A stretch of DNA of 64,000 nucleotides from Zea mays (GCF_902167145.1 NC_050104.1:110929849-110993848); one strand, 5' to 3'. Positions 43,900 through 55,794 are shown, numbered from the stretch's first letter. Made by a program: numbers and translations. Notes: a model not told the origin generated them from the letters alone.

Positions 43900-46442
43900 C
43901 CATGGTGAGCTCTACCTGACTGTCAGCTGCCCGGGACACCCTTCGGTGTGCCCTCTCCCTCTTTGTTTCGCCCGGTCCGTGCTCACCGGAGCAATCTTTG
44001 CGCAGCCGAAGACCTGCCGCTGTCGACCCGAGGCTCCATCGCACCCCCGCCGTTCTCCAAGTGTTCCGGAGTTCGCACTCGAGGTGAGAATCCTTCCCAT
44101 GCCGTTATTTCGCCAAGTATCATCCCTGCGCCCGCGCAATTGCTCACCGGAGTTAGCTGCGCTGCCGCAGAAACTTTCCCACTGCGGTCTGCATTCTCTG
44201 GTGCCTCCGTGCCAGTTCTACGCCCACGGTTGGGTTCACCGTGTTGCGTTGAACGTGTCTGACCCTTTCCCTAAGCCACAAGAGCCCCACCGTGGCCAGC
44301 CTTCTCGTCTCCGGCGAACTCTCGCCGCGGGGCCGAGCGGCGCCATCGCGCCCAAGCCAGCCCCTAGCCATTAGATCTCGGCCGTCCGTTCGAGATCGGA
44401 TGGTTTGGACTTAACCCGAGTAGATCTAATCCTAGCCCTTCGATCGGGATATGACCGCCCCACTCTCTTCCCCCTCACTTGCGTCTCTGCCTCTGGGCCC
44501 AGCTAGTCAGTCCGCCCTGACCCACTGACACCTTGGCCCCGATTTTCAGCCGCGCCTGCGCGATCTAATCTAGGTCGTTGATCTCTGATCCGATGGCTGA
44601 GGTTACCCCGTACCCCTTTGCGTGTGAGTTTTGCTTAAGAACCCTCTGGTTTTAAGAAAACAACCCATCGTCCTCTGTTTTAGCGCATAGGTCCCTGGTT
44701 TCTTTAGAATAGTCCCCTAGACTTTTATTTAATTACATATTTAGCCCTAATTTCATATTTCAAACTTCAAAACTTGTTTATTTCATATCTTTTTCATATG
44801 AACTCCAAATTTAGTGGTTCAAATTGCAAAATGTTCACAAGATTATTCTCTGCTCAAATAAAATATGACCAACTGTAATCTGTATAGTTTAATGTTTAGA
44901 CTTAGATTATAGAATTAAAGTATATGTTGATTTATTTATTTAATGAAATAAATAAAAGGAGAATCCTAGGAATAAAGTATATTTAATCTTGTGAGATTAG
45001 TGTTATGCATTTCATGGATTCATTTTTGGTTTAACCTTTAGGACTTAATGAGATAAATAGAATTAGGTATGTAATTATGGATAATATTTAAAGGATAATC
45101 AGATTCCTAAATGAGAGTAGTTCATCTTATAATTTAATCTTTTATTTGTTTAATTATTACTTTACCTTTTTGGGCTATGTCCCAACACTTAGAGAGTAAT
45201 TAATCCCCAATCAGGATTAGTCCATTTTATAACTTGACCTCATTCCCTTGTACTTAATACTATACCTTTTTGAGTTGTGTGCCAATGTTTGTACATGCTT
45301 GATGTGATGTTCATTTTTATCTTCCAAATGTATTCAATGTATGCTCGCTTTACTTAGACAACGAGTAGCTCGTGGTTCCTGAGTGTGTTGCCGAAGATCC
45401 CTCTGAGCAACAACCTGGTGAAGGCAAGTGTCCTCAGACCTATCATGTCCTACTTTACTTCATAATTCATTGTCCCGCATTAAATTATTGAAACATAAGG
45501 ATTGACTAGTTTGTATTTACCTTACCCTTGTTTACCTTTTTGGGTTAATCGTTGTTAGCTTATGCTATTGCTTTAACTTAATGAATGAACATGATGTGAT
45601 CATTTATGATACGATGATGTTATCCCGATGAGGTTCTTGTGATTACTTTAGGGGGCTTAGGCTGTTTCCTGAGTACCTCTCCATAAGGACTTGTTTGGGA
45701 AGTGACAACCTGGGATACCAGTGCAACCATGAGGAACCAGAGGAGTAGTTGGCTTCGCCGTAGGGCCGTCAATGGGGTCCAGGCACAGTACTTGCTCTGC
45801 TGGGGTTGGTTGCAGAGGTTCTTGATTTGGTTTTGTTAGTCACCCTTCCTCTGGGGAGATATACTGTGTTTATCAAACTAGAGAAACCTAACAGGCGGCT
45901 ATGACCTCTGGGAAATCTTTGTAAAGGCTACATAGTGAGACCCTACTAGGTCACCTTGGTAGTGAGCAATGGGGAGGCTAGAACCCCGGGCAGAAAGGGA
46001 ATCACGGCTTGTGGGTAAAGTGTGCAACCTCTACAGAGTGTTAGAAACTGGTATATCAGTCGTGCTCACGGTTATGAGCAGCCTCGATTAGAAGAACTTT
46101 GGTTACTTTTATGATGATGATTAGCAATGATGGTTATAAATCTAATCTCTGGTATTTCCTCTTGGAGGGAGTGCCTCTGGGTGATAACTGGGTTATTACT
46201 AAAATTTGGCTATACTTATAGTAATAAAACTTGACCAACTAAAAGCAACTGCACAACCTTAACTCCACATACAACTAGTCCACTTTAGCCAAACGGGACA
46301 TTTGCTGAGTACGTTGATGTGTACTCAGCCTTGCTTTACAAACCACCCCACCCCAGGTTGTCCCCATTGTACTCATTGCTCAGGAGGTGAAGCTGGCAAC
46401 ATGGAGGACTTTGAGGAGTTCCAGGACTACGACGAGTTCTAG
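43900..46442 (+). other. candidate three-exon mini-gene inside E5 5' LTR
   Basis: The first-exon donor is at 44083|44084 (ACTCGAG|GTGAGA). The frame before it includes RAHRSNLCAAEDLPLS and is open back to a stop near 43903, with no ATG. The middle exon is 45358-45423, 66 nt, with acceptor TTTACTTAG|AC and donor GGTGAAG|GCAAGT, acidic (LVVPECVAEDPSEQQ), with one TAG early in it. The last exon is 46384-46442, 59 nt, with acceptor TTGCTCAG|GAG; it reads NMEDFEEFQDYDEF and a stop. Both exons have the same lengths and phases as those in E3, although the proteins have diverged. The 3' LTR lost the middle exon, and its last exon (from 55437) carries a frameshift. Confidence 0.5.
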
Positions 46443-46718
46443 TTTACTTTAGTGGCAAACCCCCAGTCAGCTGCCTGTGAAGGCTTACATTCTACGTTTC
46501 GTTACTCCGCACTTTGATTTGATGTTAAATACTATGGATATGTATTAGACTCTGTGGATGTCTTGGACATCTTGATGTAATTAAAGTACCCTTTCCGCTA
46601 TTTATTTCAAGCATTGTGTGATGATTTCCAATTATGTAATCGCTGTGTACGTGAGTTCTGATCCTGGCACGTACATGGTTCACATTCGGTTTGTCTTCCA
46701 AAACCGGGTGTGACATAA

Positions 46719-46731
46719 GTGGTATGAAAGC
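46719..46731 (+). other. E5 primer binding site (mutated)
   Basis: TGGTATGAAAGCC, three bases after the LTR end. It matches the Met-tRNA complement TGGTATCAGAGCC except at two positions. Position and flanks make the assignment firm. Confidence 0.75.
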
Positions 46732-46950
46732 CTTGCTGAATGTAGGACTGCTAACCTAGACTAGAATGGTCGACTAAAGGACTATAAACCCTTACCCTTA
46801 GCTTGACCTTAGAGTCTTTTCAAAAGTTGGTCATCTTGACCAACTCTATGTTATTTACTTATCTCAAAAGTTTTGTCTCACTTTTCTTTCTGTTTACTTT
46901 CTGGTCTCATAGTTCTACTCTTACTCTTATGCTTACGATGTCTTTTGTAG

Positions 46951-47832
46951 ATGGCCTGTATCAGGTGCACTACACGTAAGTCTGTGATCCCCTTTTTGCC
47001 TTCTCGACTGGCGGAACATCACCTGCATCGTACGGTGTCAGGTCAGTCCAGTCACTTGGAGAGACTGCATCGTCGCCTGCACGACTTGTAGGAGCGCCGA
47101 TGCCAGGAGCAGGAGCAACAGGACTCTTCCCCCTCGCCTCAGCGGGAGGTGGAGTCTGAGAGGCTGCATTCCCCTGCACCTTAGCCAGAGATGCCCCCTA
47201 CACCACCACAGAGCATCATGGCTGCTGGAGGAGACCCTGACGGAGACGACGACGACGCTGGTGGCAGTTCGAGCCACGACCCGGAGCGCTCGAAGGAGCA
47301 GGAGCCAGAGGGGTGGATCGCTAGACCCATTACTCGTGACGCTGCTCGTAGGTGTCACTTCCACGACGCTCTCGATACCCTGTTGCGTCGGGCCTTCGAC
47401 CGACACACCTGGCCTATCAAGTGCCGTTGTGTAGTCTACCAGCATTGTCACGGGCTATACCCGGACCAATGGGAGGCTACTTGCTTGGTGCGTCGTCCAG
47501 ACGATGATCTTCGGGGCATAGAGGCCTTCTTAGAGCACTATTCTATCACTGAGAGGGACACTGCCAAGGCAGCCATGCAAGATGCAGCACGACGGGCACT
47601 TTGTCAATATTGCTCGTTGTTCAGCGGGGTAGCTGATGGCCTTGACCTGAAGTACTACCCTCGCCGTTCGACCGGCAGCGCTGGAGGTGTGATTGTATCA
47701 CCTGTTGGTGAGGGCAATCCTAGGCTGAGCAGCATGGTCAACCTAGCCGCCGTGCTCAACACAGAGTTGGACCACGCCCTTGACGAGTTGGGCAAAATTC
47801 GGGCGAAGGTTGCAGAATTGCGTGCTGAATGA
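46951..47832 (+). pseudogene. E5 pre-gag accessory ORF (two amber codons)
   Basis: One frame from ATG 46951 (MACIRCTTRKS) to TGA 47830-47832, broken by TAG at 47089-47091 and 47182-47184; the last 213 codons from 47191 are open. An Asp-rich patch (GGDPDGDDDDAGG) is followed by a domain with CHFHDALDTLLRRAF, CVVYQHCHGLYPDQWEATCL, IEAFLEHYSITERDTAKAAM and ALCQYCSLFSGV, then a helical C-terminus (LNTELDHALDELGKIRAKV). Position and overall plan (globular domain with an alternating charged helix after it) match the pre-gag ORF of E6, with weak residue similarity around the central Tyr/Trp and Asp-Thr positions. Function unknown. Confidence 0.6.
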
Positions 47833-48313
47833 GCGGCATGCCACTATCTTGATGGTGGTTCTCCCGCTCCTGTCGGGATTCAGCACCCTTACCGCTCACC
47901 GCCCCGTGGTCGCTTCGATTATGGTACCCCAGACTGCAGGACCCACATAGATTTAGATCCCTAGATCGGTGGAGTCAGAGTCTGTAATAATGCTTAATTC
48001 AGTGTCTTAGGCTAGTCAGTCTTAGTTAGAGTTAGTTTGGTTATCTTTTGTTGGATGGTTGTCATGATGAACATGTAATGAAGTTGGATCTTTGTAATGA
48101 TTGTCACCAAGGTGTGGGTATCCCCTGCAACTTGGTGTAGTTATTAATAAAGTCAGTTGTTAGTTGGGTAATCCATTTATTTCCACTTTCCTCTTTATCT
48201 GAGAAGTTGTTAGTGAAGATGATCAATTGTTTAGTGCTATGAAGATTTCCATATATCTTTTCTTATGCTGAAAGACTGCAGAGTCGGATCTGATATGTGT
48301 GTGGTTCCTACAG
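47833..48313 (+). other. E5 spacer between pre-gag ORF and gag
   Basis: About 480 bp without a supported gene, AT-richer than the flanking ORFs. It might include the 3' untranslated part of the pre-gag ORF and the start context of gag. Confidence 0.5.
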
Positions 48314-49885
48314 ATGTCTGAGAATAGGCGCAGAGGTGCGAGGCGTGCTCAGCTAGAGCAGCAGGCACCCCAGGAAGAGACAGCTCCGCAACATCATTTG
48401 CCACCGCCACCGCCACCCCCGATGACCATTGAGCAAATGTTCTTGATGCAGACCCAAGCAGTTTAGACAATTGGTCAGACTTTAGCAGCAATGCAGCAGG
48501 TGCAGCAGCAGCCACCACCACCTCAGCCTCTAGTGCAAGTTCAGATGCCACATGTGCCTAGAGACAAGCGGGCAGAGTTCATAAGGGACCATCCCCCTAT
48601 CTTTGCTCACTCTGCTGATCCCATGGACGCAGAAGATTGGCTGCGTACCGTGGAGTGTGAGTTGCACACTTCCCAGTGCAACGACCGTGAGAAGGTGTTG
48701 TATGGTCCCCGACAGCTGAGGGGAGCAGCCCAGTCTTGGTGGGAGTCTTACCTCGCCACCCATGCCAACCGTGAAGCAATCACTTGGGAGGAGTTCAGGG
48801 ACAATTTCCGTCACTACCATGTGCCCAAGGGACTGATGATAGTGAGAAAGGAGGAGTTTCTCACCCTAAAGCAAGGTCGCCTGTCCGTCGGTGAGTACAG
48901 GGATAAGTTTTTGCAGCTGTCCTGTTATGCCCCAGAAGATGTCAACACGAATGCCAAGAGGCAGTACCGCTTTCTGAGAGGATTGGTTGATCCCCTCCAT
49001 TACAAGCTCATGAACCACACTTTCCCCACCTTCCAGCATTTGATAGACAGAGCAATCATGACAGAAAGGAAGCGTCGGGAGATGGAGGACAGGAAACGCA
49101 AGATTGGTGGACCTCAGGCCGGGAGTAGCAGTCATCCTCGCTACTCAGGCAACTCATCACAACAATTCAAGCAAGGTCACCAACATCAGTGTCAGCCTTA
49201 GCACCAGCACCAGTACCAGAGGTAGTTTCCTCAGCAGCAGCAGCAGTACCGTCAGAACACTCAGCCGGGAGGAAATCAGTACCAGCGTCAGAACAACCAG
49301 TCTGCTCGCCTTCCTACCCTAGCAACCAACCACATTGGCCAAGCAACCCCAACACAAGTAGGAGGTCATGCATGCTTCTACTGTGGAGAACAAAATCACT
49401 GGGCGAAGAATTTCCCCAAGAAAGCAGCTCAGCAGCCGCCAGCAGTCAATGCCCCAGCAAGACAAGGAGCACCACAGCAAGCACCAGGAGTCCGTGGTCA
49501 GGCCTACAACCATGGAAAGGTGAACCACCTGGAGGCCAAAGCAATCTAGGATGCTCAGGACGTGGCAGTAGGTATGTTTCCAGTCGAATCCAACCCAGCA
49601 AAAGTACTATTTGATACTGGCGCCACACATTCTTTTGTTTCTACATCTTGGGTAGAATCACATAACATCCCCATTGAACCAATGATCCCACCTTTAAGAG
49701 TTAATTCAGTTGGGGGAAAAGTTTAGTCCGATAGGATCTGTTCGAATCTAAGGATTGAAGTAAGGGGAATAGACTTCCCCGCTAGCCTAGTAGTCATGGG
49801 AACTCAAGGGTTAGATGCCATCCTAGGGATTAATTAGCTACACAGAAGTCGAGCCACTGCTAGTTGTGACAAGAGAACAGTTAAG
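48314..49885 (+). pseudogene. gag-pro: E5 gag and protease (six in-frame stops)
   Basis: The start is taken at ATG 48314 (MSENRRRGARRAQLEQ). TAG codons lie in frame at 48464, 49199, 49223, 49547, 49724 and 49835. The capsid is well preserved (DHPPIFAHSADPMDAEDWL, QSWWESYLATHANREAITW, YRFLRGLVDPL). The zinc knuckle reads CFYCGEQNHWAKNF: the last Cys of the CCHC box is Phe. The protease motif is LFDTGATHSF. There is no frameshift, only nonsense codons, so decay has been mainly by point substitution. Confidence 0.85.
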
Positions 49886-52488
49886 TTGGTGTCCCCATCC
49901 GGAAAGGAAGTAGTAACCAAGCTGTACTTACCTGAACTAGAAGAAGGAGCCTATCACCATTTATCAGTAGATGACAAGGAGTCCAATCCGATTGAGGCAA
50001 TTAGGATTGTGTCAGAATTCCCCGATGTATTTCCCGAAGAGTTACCAGGCATGCCACCTGAAAGGGAAGTTGAATTTGCCATAGAGCTTATCCCAGGCAC
50101 CGCCCCTATTTCCAAGAGAGGCTATCGAGTATCCGGACCAAAGTTGGTGGAACTCAAGAAACAAATCGATGAGTTGTTGGAGAAAGGCTACATCAGACCA
50201 AGTACCTCACCTTGGGCAGCCCTAGTATTATTTTTGGAGAAGAAGGATGGCACGAAGAGGATGTGCGTCGATTACAGAGCTTTGAATGAAGTCACTGTCA
50301 AGAAGGTAGCAGCGATTCTGGACTGGAAAGCACCAAAAGATGTCCGAGGAATCAAGAGTTTCATTGGAATGGCCGGTTATTGTCGGCATTTTATTGAAGG
50401 TTTCTCCAAGATTGCCAGACCAATGACAGCCTTGCTAGCAAAGAAGGTTGAGTTCAAGTGGACCCCAGCGTGCCAAGAATCATTTGAGATGTTGAAGCAG
50501 AAGTTGACAACAACACCGGTGTTAGTTCTGCCAGATGTTCACAAGCCATTCTCAGTATATTGTGATGCTTCGTACACCGGACTGGGTTGTGTGTTAATGG
50601 AGGAAGGGAAAGTAGTGGCATACTCGTCCTGACAATTGAAAGTTCATGAGAAGAACTACCCCACTCATGATTTGGAGCTAGCAGCAGTGGTTCATGCATT
50701 GAAGACCTGGAGACATTATCTTTATGAGGAGAAGTGTGATATCTACACGGACCACAACAGCCTCAAGTACATATTCACTCAGTCAGAGTTAAACATGAGG
50801 CAGCGAAGATGGCTAGAATTGATCAAAGACTATGAGTTGGAGATCCATTATCACCCAGACAAAGCAAATGTGGTTGCAGATGCTCTTAGCATGAAGAGTC
50901 AAGTCAATATATTGGCCACTCGCCCGATGCCGTTCGAGCTAGCGAAGGAATTCGACAGACTGAGTCTCAGATTTCTGAACAACACTCAAGGAGTGACAAT
51001 TGAGCTAGAGCCCACTCTAGAGCAAGACATCAAGAAAGGTCAGAAGGATGATGAGAAGATCAACAAGATCCGATAGCTAATCATAGATGGGAAAGGTCCA
51101 GATTTTCGTGAAGATGCAGAAGGAGTGGTATGGTTCAAGGATAGGCTGTGTGTTCCCGACATCACCTCGATCCGGGAATTGATTCTCAAGGAAGCTCATG
51201 AGACAGCGTATTCTATACACCCGGGTAGCGAGAAAATGTACCAAGACTTGAAGAAGAGATTCTGGTGGTACGGTATGAAAAGAGAGATAGCAGAATATGT
51301 GGCGAGATGCGATAGTTGTCAGAGGATCAAGGCAGAACATCAGAGACCTGCAGGATTGTTGCAGCCGTTGCAGATTCCTCAGTGGAAATGGGATGAGATT
51401 GGGATGGACTTTATAGTCGGTCTGCCCCGCACTCGAGCTGGTTATGACTCCATCTGGGTAGTAGTGGACCGTTTAACAAAGGCGACCCCATTTCATACCA
51501 GTCAAAACCACCTATAACAGTGCAGTGTTGGCAGAGTTATACATGTCTCGGATTGTGTGCTTGCATGGTATTCCAAAGAAGATAATATCAGATAGAGGCA
51601 CCCAGTTTACTTCTCACTTTTGGCAGCAGCTACATGAAGCTTTGGGTACACACTTGAAATTCAGTCCAGCTTATCACCCACAGACAGATGGCCAGACTGA
51701 GAGAACCAACCAGATTCTTGAGGATATGTTGAGAGCTTGTGCTTTGCAAGATAAGTTAGGTTGGGACAAGAGACTAACGTATGAAGAATTCTCTTACAAC
51801 AACAGTTATCAAGCCAGTCTGAAGATGTCACCATTCGAAGCGCTTTATGGGAGGAATTGCAGAACTCCATTGCATTGGGACCAACTCGGCGAAAGACAGG
51901 TATTTGGTCCCGAGATTTTGCTTGAAGCTGAAGAGAATATCAGGATGGTCCAGGAAAATCTGAAGGCAGCACAGTCCAGGCAGCGAATCTATGCTGACAG
52001 CAGAAGAAGGGAACTCAGTTTTGATGTGGGAGACTATGTTTACTTGAAAGTGTCACCCATCAGAGGAACCAAAAGGTTTGGATTCAAAGGAAAGCTAGCC
52101 CCTCGCTATATCAGTCCTTATCAGATTCAAGCTAGACGTGGAGAACTAGCTTATCAATTCAGCTTACCAGAGAGCCTGTCCGCAGTGCACGATGTGTTTC
52201 ACGTGTCTCAGTTGAAGAAATGCTTACGAATACTAGAAGAGCAGTTGCCAACAGAAGACCTTGAAGTTCAAGAGGATCTGACATACATTGAGAAGGCAAC
52301 GCAGATTCTGGAGACAGCAGATCGGGTCGCTCAGAGGAACACCATCAGAATGTGCAAAGTCAAATGGGGCCATCACTCAGAAGAAGAAGAAGTAACCTGG
52401 GAAAGAGAAGATGATCTGAGAGCCAAGTACCCTGAACTCTTTGCTAGCCAGCCTGAACCTCGAGGGCGGGATTCTTTTAAGGGGGATA
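49886..52488 (+). pseudogene. pol: E5 pol with RT core deleted; RNase H, integrase, chromodomain
   Basis: RT begins normally ([33 protein letters not shown]), then jumps at about 50307 to [18 protein letters not shown], the thumb region. Roughly 150 codons with the catalytic Asp pair are gone, and the frame is kept. TGA at 50630 and TAG at 51074 follow. RNase H ([12 protein letters not shown]), HHCC (SIHPGSEKMYQ, CDSCQRIKA), a frameshift near 51490 after the first integrase Asp, then [20 protein letters not shown] and a chromodomain (KVKWGHHSEEEEVTWERED). It ends at TGA 52503-52505 inside the LTR edge. RT could not function. Confidence 0.88.
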
Positions 52489-52490
52489 GG
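52477..52490 (+). other. E5 polypurine tract
   Basis: TTTAAGGGGGATAGG-type tract ending two bases before the 3' LTR start at 52493. Confidence 0.8.
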
Positions 52491-52916
52491 TCTGTAACAC
52501 CCTGAATTTGGGGGTATAAAATTTCTTTCTTATGATCATCCAAATTCAGGTGTTACTCTTCTCTATCTCACTCTAGCTTCACACTCTCTCTAGTTTTCTC
52601 CCTCTCTTCTTCTTTTAATTAGAGTTAGTAGTATTAGTGAAGGATTATTTATTTTATTTTGCCCAAAACCTATGAGGCATGGAATGTTGCATCATATTGA
52701 GTCTAAATATTCTTTCAATTATTGCATATATTAGATTTGGTTTGAATTTGAAACTTGATTTGAATTTGAATTGAAAACCCTAGAGAAAATAAATAGAAAA
52801 GCAATTAGAAATTCCCTGAAAATATTAGATTTCAGCTCAAGTCGGCCCATTTAGCCCAGCCCGCGTGCCCCCTGTGCCTGACAGGCGGGCCCACCATCGG
52901 TGCAAGCCTATGCGCG

Positions 52917-52917
<1 letters not shown>

Positions 52918-52947
<30 letters not shown>
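52918..52947 (+). repeat. (CT)n microsatellite
   Basis: About 15 CT units in the E5 3' LTR. The 5' LTR has only about five at the same place (28119-28131), so the tract expanded after insertion. Confidence 0.9.
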
Positions 52948-52951
<4 letters not shown>

Positions 52952-54612
52952 CCCCGTGGGCCAGACCTGTCGGCGCTGGTTCCCTCACGTACGCCCATTC
53001 TCCCTCTCTCTGTCCCGCCGTCCCCACCTGTCAGCCGTCCTCAACCTTCCGCCCACGATCTCCCCGTCGTGGACGCGCCCACGACCGCGCGTTCTCCGGC
53101 CACGTCCGTGCGCCCGCGCCCCTTTTGAGCCTCGCACCCTGCTCGCCCACCTCTCCTCTCTCATTTGCCCCCCTACCCAACTCTCTCGCCCTGTCTCTCG
53201 CTCTGCCCACGTGAACTAGGGAGCTCCGCCACCGCCCGCCGACGCCCACTGCCTGTTCCGTGGCCGCCGTCGCGCTCGTGCCCCGTCCAGTGCCACGGTG
53301 AGCTCCGCCTGACTGTCAGCTGCTCGGGACACCCTTCGGTGTGCCCTCTCCCTCTTTGTTTCGTCCGGTCCGCGCTCACCGGAGCAATCTTTGCGCAGCC
53401 AAAGTCCCACCGTCGTCGACCCGAGGCTCCATTGCACCCTCGCCGTTCTCCAAGCGTTCCGGAGTTCTCACTCAAGGTGAGCATCCTTCCCATGCTGTTA
53501 TTTCGCCAAGTATCATCCCTGCGCCCGCGCAATTGCTCACCGGAGTTAGTTGCGCCACCGCAGAACCTTTCCCACCGCGGTCTGCATTCTTTGGTGCCCC
53601 CGTGCCGGTTCTGCGCCCATGGTGGGGTCCCCATGTTGCGCTGAACATGTCTGACCCTTTCCCTAAGCCACCATAGCCCTGCCGTGGCCAGCCTTCTCGT
53701 CTCCGGCGAACTCTCGTCGTGGGGCCGAGCGGCGCCACCAGGCCTAAGCCAGCCCCTGGCCGTTAGATCTCGGTCGTCCGTCCAAGATCGGATGGTTTGG
53801 ACTTAACCCAAGTAGATCTAATCCTAGCCCGTCGATCGGGATCTGACTGCCGCTCTCTCTTCCCCCTCGCCCGCGTCTCTGCCTCTAGATCCAGCTAGTC
53901 AGTCCGCCCTAACCCGCTGACGCCTTGGCCCCGATTGTCAGTCGCGCCCGCGCGATCTAATCTGGGTCGTTGATCTTTGATCCGATGGCTGAGGTTACCC
54001 CATACCCCTTCGCGTGTGAGTTTTGCTTAAGAACCCCCCTGGTTTTAGGAAATCAACCTGTCGTCCTCTGTTTTAGCGCATAGGTCCCTGGTTTCTTTAG
54101 AATAGCCCCCTGGACTTTTATTTAATTACATATTTAGCCCTAATTTCATATTTCAAACTTCAAAAATTGTTTATTTCATATCTTTTTCATATGAACTCCA
54201 AATTTAGTGGTTCAAATTGTAAAATGTTCACAAGATTATTCTCTGCTCAAATCAAACATAACCAACTATAATCTGTATACTTCAATTTTTACACTTAGAA
54301 TATAGAATTAAAGTATATGTTGATTTATTTATTTAATGAAATAAATAAAAGGAGAATCCTAGGAATAAAGTATATCTAATCTTGTGAGATTAGTGTTATG
54401 CATTTCATGGATTCATTTTTGGTTTAACCTTTAGGCCTTAATGAGATAAATAGAATTAGGTATGTAATTATGGATAATATTTAAAGGATAATCAGATTCC
54501 TAAATGAGAGTAGTTCATCTTATAATTTAATCTTTTATTTGTTTATTTATTACTTTACCTTTTTGGGCTATGTCCCAACACTTAGAGAGTAATTAATCCC
54601 CAATTAGGATTA

Positions 54613-54672
54613 GCTATGGATCCAAAGAAGGTAGCAGTAATTAATCCTCGGACATCTTTTGGTGCTTTCCAA
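54613..54672 (+). repeat. templated filler DNA in E5 3' LTR
   Basis: Replaces 45221-45666 of the 5' LTR. The first part (54615-54642) has GGATCCAAAGAAGGTAGCAG in the sense direction, as in pol after the RT core. The second (54645-54674) is the reverse complement of the adjoining pol piece; GACTGGAAAGCACCAAAAGA at 50321-50340 is its source type. The insert is therefore two pol fragments, one direct and one inverted, joined in place of LTR sequence. Confidence 0.8.
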
Positions 54673-55794
54673 TCCTGAGTACCTCTCCGTAAGGACCTGT
54701 TTGGGGAGTGACAACCCAGGATAGCAGTGCAACCATGAGGGTAGAATGAGATGCCCATAGCTGATCAATTAGAGGAACCAGAGGAGTAGTTGGCTTCGCC
54801 GCAGGGCCGTCAATGGGGTCCGGGCATAGTACTTGCTCTGTCAGGGTTGGTTGCAGAGGTTCTCGATTTGGTTTTGTTAGTCACCCTTCCTCTGGGGACA
54901 TGTACTGTGTTTATCAAACTGGAGAAACCTAACGGGCGACAATGACCTCTGGGAAATCTTTGTAAAGGCTGCATAGTGAGACCCTGCTAGGTCACCTTAG
55001 TAGTGATCAATGGGGAGGCTAGAACCCCGGGCAGAAAGGGAATCACGGCTTGTGGGTAAAGTGTGCAACCTCTGCAGAGTGTTAGAAACTGGTATATCAG
55101 CCGTGCTCACGGTTATGAGCAGCCTTGGGATCCTCTTCGATTAGAAGAACTTTGGTTACTTTTATGATGATGATTAGCAATGATGGTTATAAATCTGATC
55201 TCTGGTAGTTCCTCTTGGAGGGAGTGCCTCTGGGTGATAACTGGGTTATTACTAAAATTTGGCTATACTTATAGTAATAAAACTTGACCAACTAAAAGCA
55301 ACTGCTTAACCTTAACTCCACATACAGCTAGTCCACTTTAGCCAAACGGGACATTTGCTGAGTACGTTGATGTGTACTCACCCTTGCTTTACAAACCACC
55401 CCACCCTAGGTTGTCCCCATTGTACTTAGTGCTTAGGAGGTGAAGCTGGGCAACATGGAGGACTTTGAGGAGTTCTAGGACTACGACGAGTTCTAGTTTA
55501 CTTTAGTGGCAAACCCCCAGTCAGCTGCCTGTGAAGGCTTACATTCTACGTTTCGTTACTCCGCACTTTGATTTGATGTTAAACACTATGGAAATGTTTT
55601 AGCTTTAGTTGGGCATCTTAGCATGTACCACCATAAGGTAATGTATTAGCTTTAGTAGGTGACACACTAATCTACTTAGCTAATAAATCCCCGCAGTAAC
55701 ATCCCTCGTAATTACTCGCCTTGTCTACAATCCTTTCTTTCATCCCCTGTGTTTCTAACCCATATGGGCTACCCCTATACTGGTAGAAGAGAGC

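Larger units (their letters stand above)
43771..46715 (+). repeat. 5' LTR of E5, remainder
   Basis: Continues the LTR from 28355. It holds a GC-rich segment to about 44640, AT-rich sequence, a conserved island at about 45660-46100, and the end GGTGTGACA. Together with 27670-28355 the LTR is about 3.6 kb. It aligns with 53160-55602 of the 3' LTR, with a 446-bp segment (45221-45666) missing there. Confidence 0.9.
27670..55602 (+). mobile_element. E5: chromovirus (Tekay/Del-like) with pre-gag ORF, split by E6
   Basis: 5' LTR 27670-28355 plus 43771-46715, primer site, pre-gag ORF, gag-pol, polypurine tract, and a 3' LTR from 52493 cut off at about 55602. E6 lies inside the 5' LTR. Inserted into E4; TACAG at 27665-27669 would be its duplication, but the right partner is lost with the end of the 3' LTR. 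The two LTRs differ by many substitutions and several indels, so E5 is much older than E3 and E6. RT lacks its catalytic core and eight in-frame nonsense codons are present. Confidence 0.9.
52493..55602 (+). repeat. 3' LTR of E5, distal end missing
   Basis: Starts TGTAACACCCTGAATTTGGG, parallel to 27670. It carries a 30-bp CT repeat, a replaced segment at 54613-54672 and many substitutions. Similarity to the 5' LTR stops at about 55602 (corresponding to 46543), about 170 bp before the expected end; the next sequence belongs to E7. Confidence 0.9.
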
